64,000 nt of DNA. Origin: Sphingomonas corticis (lineage in GTDB: Bacteria > Pseudomonadota > Alphaproteobacteria > Sphingomonadales > Sphingomonadaceae). Under the pieces are notes generated by a model. The model was not told the origin of the DNA, searched no databases, and saw only the letters and a list, made by a program, of their open reading frames with translations. Positions 59,175-64,000 of this stretch are shown here, one piece after another. The stretch covers positions 310,001 through 374,000 of the forward strand of contig NZ_JAAVJH010000004.1 of the NCBI RefSeq assembly GCF_012035195.1. The letters run 5' to 3'. Numbering within the stretch: position 1 is the stretch's first letter; every line of letters starts with the position of its first letter. The position numbers and the translations under genes were made by a program.

Positions 59175-59987
59175 TCAGAACCCCTGGCCCAGCCGGTCCC
59201 AGCGCGCCGCCGTCACCCACGTCCACGGCTTGATCCACTCGGCCGATCCGTCGGTGGACCAGAAGGTGACGATCGCCTTGCCCTGGATGCGCTCCATCGG
59301 GATGAATCCCATGCCCTGCGGCGGGGCGAAGCGGCTGTCGGCGCTGTCGTCCCTGTTGTCGCCCATCAGGAAGACGTGACCGGCGGGCACCTGGTACACT
59401 TCCGTATCGTCCGCGACGGGGATGTTCTGCTGGTCGAGCACCTCGTACGACTTGCCGTTCGGCAGCGTTTCGCGGAAGCGCGGGTAGCGGCAGATCGGCT
59501 GCTGCTGCGCGTCCAGCGCCTGGAACGGGGTGCCGCACTTCTCCACCGGGAAATTGGGCGTGATCGGCACGATGAAGTCGGCGACGCGCTGCTTCGGAAT
59601 GGCCTTGCCGTTCAGGAACAGCTGCCCGTCTCGCATCTGCACGGTGTCGCCGGGCAGGCCGATGATCCGCTTGATGACGTCGTGGTCGTCGGGCTCCATC
59701 GACCGGAAGACCACAGTGTCGCCCCGCGCCGGGTCGCGCGGCAGGATGCGTCCCGGGATCAGCGGCAGCCCCCACGGCAGCGACCAGCGCGAATAGCCGT
59801 AGTTCCACTTCGAGATGAACAGATAGTCGCCGATCAGCAGCCGCGGCAGCATCGATTCGCTGGGGATCGAGAAGGGCGAGAAGATGAAGGAGCGCAGGAC
59901 GAAGACGATCAGCGCGAACTTCAGGAAGAAGCGGATCGTTTCGGCCGTCTCGCTCTTTTGCTTGCCGGGGGCGTCGGTGGTGGCCAT
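59175..59987 (-). CDS. lepB: Signal peptidase I
   Basis: 270 residues. One membrane helix (FFLKFALIVFVLRSFIF, ~20-36) precedes the catalytic Ser in FSIPSESMLPRLLIGDYLF (~41-59). The general base Lys is in DVIKRIIGLPGDTVQMRDG, and the third box is GDNRDDSADSRF. It cleaves Sec and Tat signal peptides at the outer face of the inner membrane. The start at 59987 is the real N-terminus; further upstream open reading is antisense shadow. Confidence 0.96.
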   Translation of the reverse strand: MATTDAPGKQKSETAETIRFFLKFALIVFVLRSFIFSPFSIPSESMLPRLLIGDYLFISKWNYGYSRWSLPWGLPLIPGRILPRDPARGDTVVFRSMEPDDHDVIKRIIGLPGDTVQMRDGQLFLNGKAIPKQRVADFIVPITPNFPVEKCGTPFQALDAQQQPICRYPRFRETLPNGKSYEVLDQQNIPVADDTEVYQVPAGHVFLMGDNRDDSADSRFAPPQGMGFIPMERIQGKAIVTFWSTDGSAEWIKPWTWVTAARWDRLGQGF

Positions 59988-60041
59988 GGGGTTCGCGCGT
60001 TGCGCGAGCGCGCAGGCGCCGTCAAGCAGGAGACGAACGAG

Positions 60042-61532
60042 ATGGCCGACTGGTCGAGGATCGAGGCGCTGCCCAAGGAACGGCTGGAGGCGCTGTTCGC
60101 CGCCGACGAGGGGCGGCTGGCGCGGCTGTCGCTGGACGTGGCCGGCATCCACTTCGACTGGTCGAAGACGCACCTGACCGGCGACGCCATCGCCGCGTTC
60201 GAGGCGCTGGCGAAGGAGGCCGACCTCGCCGGCCGGCGCGAGGCGATGTTCGGCGGCAAGAACATCAACACGACCGAGGACCGCCCGGTCGAGCACACCG
60301 CCGAGCGCGGCGAGGGCAAGACGGAGAGCGTCCAGCGTGCGGGCATGCAGCACGCGCGGATGCGCGCGGTGATCGACGCCATCGAGGCGGAGGCGTTCGG
60401 CCCGGTCCGCTCGATCCTGCACGTCGGCATCGGCGGCTCCGCGCTCGGCCCGCACCTGCTGGTCGACGCGCTCGGCCGCGAGAGCGACCGCTACGACGTC
60501 GCGATCGTCTCCAACGTGGACGGCATGGCGTTGCAGGACGTGTTCGACCGCTTCGATCCCGCCACGACGCTGCTGGTGGTCGCGTCGAAGACGTTCACGA
60601 CGACCGAAACGATGATGAACGCCGACAGCGTCATCGCCTGGATGCAGGACGCCGGGGTGGAGGACCCCTACGGCCGCGTCATCGCGCTGACCGCCGCGCC
60701 CGACAAGGCGGTGGAATGGGGCGTGGACGAGACGCGCGTGCTCGGCTTCGGCGAGGGGGTGGGCGGACGCTATTCGTTGTGGTCGGCGATCGGCTTTCCC
60801 GCCGCGGTGAAGCTGGGCTGGGACCAGTTCGAGGAGCTTCTCGAAGGCGCGGCGGAGATGGACCGCCACTTCCGCCTGTCCGCATTGCACGAGAACGCGC
60901 CGGCACTCGCCGCGTTCGCCGACCTCTATTACACGCAGGTCCGCAGGTGCGAGACGCGCGCTCCCTTCGCCTATGACGAGCGGCTGCGGCTGCTGCCGAG
61001 CTACCTGCAACAGCTGGAGATGGAATCGAACGGCAAGGGCGTGACGATCGACGGCCAGCCGGTCGGCCGGCCCACCGCGCCGATCACCTGGGGCGGGGTC
61101 GGCACGGACGCGCAGCACGCGGTGTTCCAGCTGCTCCACCAGGGCACGCACCTGGTGCCGGTCGAGTTCCTCGCCGTGATCGAGGCGGGCGACGCGCTCG
61201 ATCCCGAGCATCACCGCCAGCTGCTGCTCAACGCCTTCGCGCAGGGCGCCGCGCTGATGAAGGGCAAGCAGGCGGACGATCCGGCGCGCAGCTACCCCGG
61301 CGACCGGCCGTCCTCGACGCTGCTCCTCGACCGGCTGGATGCGCGCACGCTGGGCGCGCTGATCGCCTTCTACGAACATCGCGTGTTCGTCAGCGGCGTG
61401 CTGCTGGGCATTAACTCGTTCGACCAGTTCGGCGTCGAGCTGGGCAAGGAGATGGCCAAGGCCGCGGCGAAGGGGGGCGGGGACTTCGACCCCTCGACCA
61501 CGGACCTGATCGCGCGGGCCGGGCTGGCGTAG
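60042..61532 (+). CDS. pgi: Glucose-6-phosphate isomerase
   Basis: 496 residues. GIGGSALGPHLL is the first PGI block; GRYSLWSAIGFPAAV, GTHLVPVEFLAVIE and GVELGKEMAKAAAK are the rest. It interconverts glucose-6-phosphate and fructose-6-phosphate. Slightly shorter than E. coli PGI (549), as usual in alphaproteobacteria. AGGAG lies 8 bases ahead of the ATG at 60042. It is divergent from lepB. Confidence 0.96.
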   Translation: MADWSRIEALPKERLEALFAADEGRLARLSLDVAGIHFDWSKTHLTGDAIAAFEALAKEADLAGRREAMFGGKNINTTEDRPVEHTAERGEGKTESVQRAGMQHARMRAVIDAIEAEAFGPVRSILHVGIGGSALGPHLLVDALGRESDRYDVAIVSNVDGMALQDVFDRFDPATTLLVVASKTFTTTETMMNADSVIAWMQDAGVEDPYGRVIALTAAPDKAVEWGVDETRVLGFGEGVGGRYSLWSAIGFPAAVKLGWDQFEELLEGAAEMDRHFRLSALHENAPALAAFADLYYTQVRRCETRAPFAYDERLRLLPSYLQQLEMESNGKGVTIDGQPVGRPTAPITWGGVGTDAQHAVFQLLHQGTHLVPVEFLAVIEAGDALDPEHHRQLLLNAFAQGAALMKGKQADDPARSYPGDRPSSTLLLDRLDARTLGALIAFYEHRVFVSGVLLGINSFDQFGVELGKEMAKAAAKGGGDFDPSTTDLIARAGLA

Positions 61533-61542
61533 CCCGACTTCT

Positions 61543-61629
61543 GTCATGCCGGGCGTGTCCCGGCATCCACCGCGCCGCAAGGTGCGCCTGGTCGGGGAGA
61601 GGTGGACCCCGGAACACGTCCGGGGTGAC
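61543..61629. repeat. Two-hairpin repeat element upstream of gorA
   Basis: GTCA, hairpin ATGCCGGG-CGTGT... -CCCGGCAT (61546-61566), TCCACC, spacer, GGTGGA, hairpin ACCCCGGA-ACACG-TCCGGGGT (61606-61626), TGAC. The plan is the same as at 55726-55807. Its right end holds the GGGGTGA Shine-Dalgarno candidate of gorA, so the structure may affect gorA translation. Confidence 0.78.
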
Positions 61630-61634
61630 GAGAA

Positions 61635-62984
61635 ATGAGCGATTTCGACTACGACCTCTTCGTCATCGGCGCCGGCTCCGGCGGCACGCGTGCGGCGCGG
61701 GTGGCGGCGGCGCATGGCGCGCGCGTGGCGGTGGCGGAGGAGTATCGCGTTGGCGGCACCTGCGTCATCCGCGGCTGCGTACCGAAGAAGCTGCTCGTCT
61801 ACGGCGCGCATTTCGCCGAGGACCTCAAGGACGCGCGCCGCTTCGGCTGGCAGGTGCCGTCCGAATGTGAGTTCGACTGGAAGTGCCTCCAGCAGAACGT
61901 GCTGGCCGAGGTGGACCGCATCAACACGGCCTATACGACGACGATCGAGAATTCGGGCGCGGAGATCATCCTGCAACGCGCCACCGTGTCCGGCCCCAAC
62001 GAGGTGACGCTGGCGGATGGCACGAAGAAGACCGCGGCGAAGATCCTGATCGCCGTCGGCGCCCATCCCGCCGTTCCCGAATGTCCCGGGCACGAGCACG
62101 GCATCACCAGCAACGAGGCCTTCCACCTGGACGCCATTCCCAAGCGCATCCTGATCGCGGGCGCGGGATACATCGCCAACGAGTTCGCCGGCATCTTCCA
62201 TCAGTTGGGCGCGCACGTGATCCTCATGAACCGCACGAAGGAGATCCTGCGCGGCTACGACCTCCAGATCCGCGACCGATTGTTGCAGATCAGCATGATG
62301 AAGGGGCTGGAATTCCGCTTCGACGCCACGTTCGAGGGGATCGAGAAGCAGGAGGACGGCTGCCTGAAGGTCAGCATGTCCGGCCACGAGCCGGTGACGG
62401 TCGACCTCGTCATGTTCGCCACCGGGCGGCGGCCCAACACCGACGGACTGGGGCTGGAGAGCGCCGGGGTCGAGCTGGACGACAAGGGCGCGGTGGTCGT
62501 GGACGAGGACAATCGCTCCACCTGCGCGTCGATCTATGCGGTGGGCGACGTGACGAACCGCATCCAGCTGACGCCGATCGCGATCCGCGAGGGGCAGGCG
62601 TTCGCCGACACGCATTTCGGCGGCAAGCCGACCAAGGTCGACTACGACTGTGTCCCCTCGGCCGTCTTCAGCCACCCGCCGCTCGCCGGCGTCGGCATGA
62701 CGGAGACGGAGGCGCGGCAGAAGCTGGGATCGGTGAAGGTCTATTCCAGCGACTTCCGCCCGATGAAGAACGTGCTCGCGAACCGCGATGAGCGCGCGCT
62801 TTACAAGATGGTGTGCGACGGGGAGACCGACCGCGTGGTCGGCATCCACATGATCGGGCCGGATGTGCCGGAGATCATCCAGGCCGCGGCGGTGGCGGTG
62901 AAGGCCGGGCTGACCAAGGCGCAGTTCGATGCGACGGTGGCGCTCCACCCGACGATGGCGGAGGAGCTGGTGCTGCTGAAATAA
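61635..62984 (+). CDS. gorA: Glutathione-disulfide reductase
   Basis: 449 residues. DYDLFVIGAGSGGTRAAR binds FAD; the redox disulfide is in GGTCVIRGCVPKK (~41-53). The NADPH site is ILIAGAGYIANEFAGIF, with the downstream MNRTKE segment. VGDVTNRIQLTP and the terminal catalytic HPTMAEEL complete the fold. It reduces GSSG with NADPH in the cytoplasm. The Shine-Dalgarno lies inside the preceding repeat. Confidence 0.95.
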   Translation: MSDFDYDLFVIGAGSGGTRAARVAAAHGARVAVAEEYRVGGTCVIRGCVPKKLLVYGAHFAEDLKDARRFGWQVPSECEFDWKCLQQNVLAEVDRINTAYTTTIENSGAEIILQRATVSGPNEVTLADGTKKTAAKILIAVGAHPAVPECPGHEHGITSNEAFHLDAIPKRILIAGAGYIANEFAGIFHQLGAHVILMNRTKEILRGYDLQIRDRLLQISMMKGLEFRFDATFEGIEKQEDGCLKVSMSGHEPVTVDLVMFATGRRPNTDGLGLESAGVELDDKGAVVVDEDNRSTCASIYAVGDVTNRIQLTPIAIREGQAFADTHFGGKPTKVDYDCVPSAVFSHPPLAGVGMTETEARQKLGSVKVYSSDFRPMKNVLANRDERALYKMVCDGETDRVVGIHMIGPDVPEIIQAAAVAVKAGLTKAQFDATVALHPTMAEELVLLK

Positions 62985-63228
62985 GGGGGCGGGAGCTTTC
63001 CCGTTTTCCCGATGGCATCGTCGATTTCGGGAAACGCGGAGCGGGAACAGGTTTCGGGAACGTGGAACCTGCGGGTGGCCGTCACGGCAACTGGCATGGA
63101 CAATTGCCTGCTTCCGGTTCGTTTTCGGGAATGATGCCGGCGCCGGTTGCAATACCATGATCGGCCAAGTGGTATGTCCCCATTCGACATGGCAGGGAGT
63201 GATCCGAAAAATCGCCCGGATACCAAGC
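62985..63228. other. Intergenic region with three TTTCGGGAA copies
   Basis: TTTCGGGAA occurs at 63025-63033, 63052-63060 and 63123-63131, and the inverted core TTCCCGA at 63006-63012. I see no gene or clear promoter. The region separates gorA from the less GC-rich DMP19-like gene. Confidence 0.4.
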
Positions 63229-63873
63229 ATGTCCGATTGCCGGATCGCACACCTGACCATCACCAGGCACGAGGCACGCTCCCCCGATCCGAGCGAGGCT
63301 TGCCTTTGGCTCGGTTACTTCATCGAAGAAGCGCTTGAACGTGGCTGGGATGAGAACGAGCTTCCGCCCGACGCCATGCAGTTTGCCGCGCTATGGGCTT
63401 ATCATGGCGAGCGCGCCAATGGCGGACATGCTCAATATTATGAGAACAGGGATGGCGATCTAACCGCGTTGCGGAACGTATCAGAACTTCTAGGCCGGAT
63501 TGGGCTGGGCCAGCATGGCAAGCTGATCGATCACTTTATAGAGGTCGCAAACACAAATGAACATCGTCTTCATGACCTTTATGCCAGCGGCAACAACCAG
63601 GATGTGAAAGCTATATTCTACGATCTCGATGAATCGTTTGCGGAGTTGGAGATAAGCGAGGGCAAGCTTCTAGATCATCTTCATGACTGGGTTTTGCAGC
63701 AAAATTGGGTCGTTGTTGGTGGTGCGGATGGCCCGGCCAACACCGATTGGTTGCGGCACATCGTTCCCGAGCCTCCATTGCGCGCAGCCCGCATGGCTGC
63801 ACGCGAGAGACGCCGTCACGCTGAACATCACGGGTCGATGATGGCCCTGATCCAGAAGCTCTGGCGCCGCTAA
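63229..63873 (+). CDS. DMP19/DUF4375-like protein
   Basis: 214 residues from the ATG at 63229; a GTG at 63199 or an ATG at 63157 could extend it by 10 or 24 residues. YHGERANGGHAQYYENRDGD then LTALRNVSELLGRIGLGQHG is the DMP19/DUF4375 core; the founding member is a DNA-mimic that binds a repressor. Acidic residues are common (FYDLDESFAELEISEGK), consistent with a mimic, but function is not shown. Codons are visibly less G/C-rich than in neighbours, suggesting recent acquisition. No signal peptide. Confidence 0.65.
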   Translation: MSDCRIAHLTITRHEARSPDPSEACLWLGYFIEEALERGWDENELPPDAMQFAALWAYHGERANGGHAQYYENRDGDLTALRNVSELLGRIGLGQHGKLIDHFIEVANTNEHRLHDLYASGNNQDVKAIFYDLDESFAELEISEGKLLDHLHDWVLQQNWVVVGGADGPANTDWLRHIVPEPPLRAARMAARERRRHAEHHGSMMALIQKLWRR

Positions 63874-64000
63874 CTACGGCCGACCTCCCGCATCTGGCTT
63901 CCCGATACTTGATCCCAATCGCAAAGGCGCACGTCTGCTCACCCCACCGCGCCACGATCCACCGCGATGATCGCCAGCGTGAAGCGCGAGATGCAGACGA
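63874..64000. other. Right edge of window, possible end of a minus-strand gene
   Basis: From a minus-strand TGA at 63939-63941 the frame stays open to the window edge, with G/C-rich third positions, so it might be the C-terminus of a gene entering from the right. A plus-strand ATG at 63967 is an equally short alternative. Nothing firm can be said. Confidence 0.2.

Noticed and set aside
59175..63263. A 1362-codon open frame on the minus strand extending lepB upstream
   Set aside because: Only the last 270 residues are LepB. The rest is antisense to pgi and gorA. The real start is the ATG at 59987.
63967..64000. Start of a new plus-strand gene at the ATG near the right edge
   Set aside because: Only 11 codons are visible and a minus-strand frame is equally plausible; the evidence is insufficient.

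Overview
The window is about 64 kb of GC-rich chromosomal DNA from an alphaproteobacterium, most likely Sphingomonas or a close relative in the Sphingomonadaceae. The pointers are strongly G/C-ending codons, three large TonB-dependent receptors with a VVTGSRI-type plug start, a DUF2093 gene directly after xseA, a PCu(A)C copper chaperone lipoprotein, an acetoacetyl-CoA reductase, an alphaproteobacterial-type RpoH promoter in front of dnaK, and several families of small palindromic intergenic repeats. I saw no tRNA, rRNA, CRISPR array, insertion sequence or prophage. No gene-free stretch exceeds 300 bases. Genes are packed, often with ATGA-type start/stop overlaps.

Region 1 (1-24.6 kb) is mostly housekeeping: the end of a chemoreceptor, an SDR and prmA, a CorC/HlyC-type membrane protein, an OmpA-type lipoprotein, tadA, rpmB, a phytase-like esterase, a thioesterase, phaB, hemH coupled to an orphan IorB-like molybdenum hydroxylase, an acyl-CoA synthetase, the lgt-midA-pgeF operon with two inserted genes, a CaCA exchanger carrying an EF-hand-like loop, a GreA/GreB-like factor coupled to a membrane HhH protein, and purD and xseA, whose start codons overlap on opposite strands.

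Region 2 (24.4-45.9 kb) is the accessory part and the most interesting. A run of coupled genes (DUF2093, M23 peptidase lipoprotein, two TPR-sulfotransferases) leads into a block with three TonB-dependent receptors, a TPR-AspH-type Asp/Asn beta-hydroxylase, two TPR-fused putative 2OG-Fe(II) oxygenases, two smaller divergently arranged 2OG-Fe(II) oxygenases, and small secreted proteins. Two of these belong to a family with a third member beside lgt. All five predicted oxygenases should need Fe(II), 2-oxoglutarate and O2. A perfect FNR-type box lies upstream of the central receptor, and each receptor ends in a strong intrinsic terminator. I read this as a hydroxylation/sulfation and outer-membrane uptake island; its substrate cannot be told from sequence.

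Region 3 (45.9-64 kb) returns to core functions: clpB with a candidate heat-shock promoter containing a perfect inverted repeat, a sugar-nucleotide epimerase and glycosyltransferase group, dnaK-dnaJ-era, the PCu(A)C lipoprotein, lepB-rnc, pgi, gorA and, at the edge, a visibly less GC-rich DMP19/DUF4375-type gene.

The intergenic DNA holds at least three palindromic repeat families. The clearest is a 234-254 bp element with long imperfect terminal inverted repeats (13667-13900 and 49701-49954, with a solo arm near 1405-1443).
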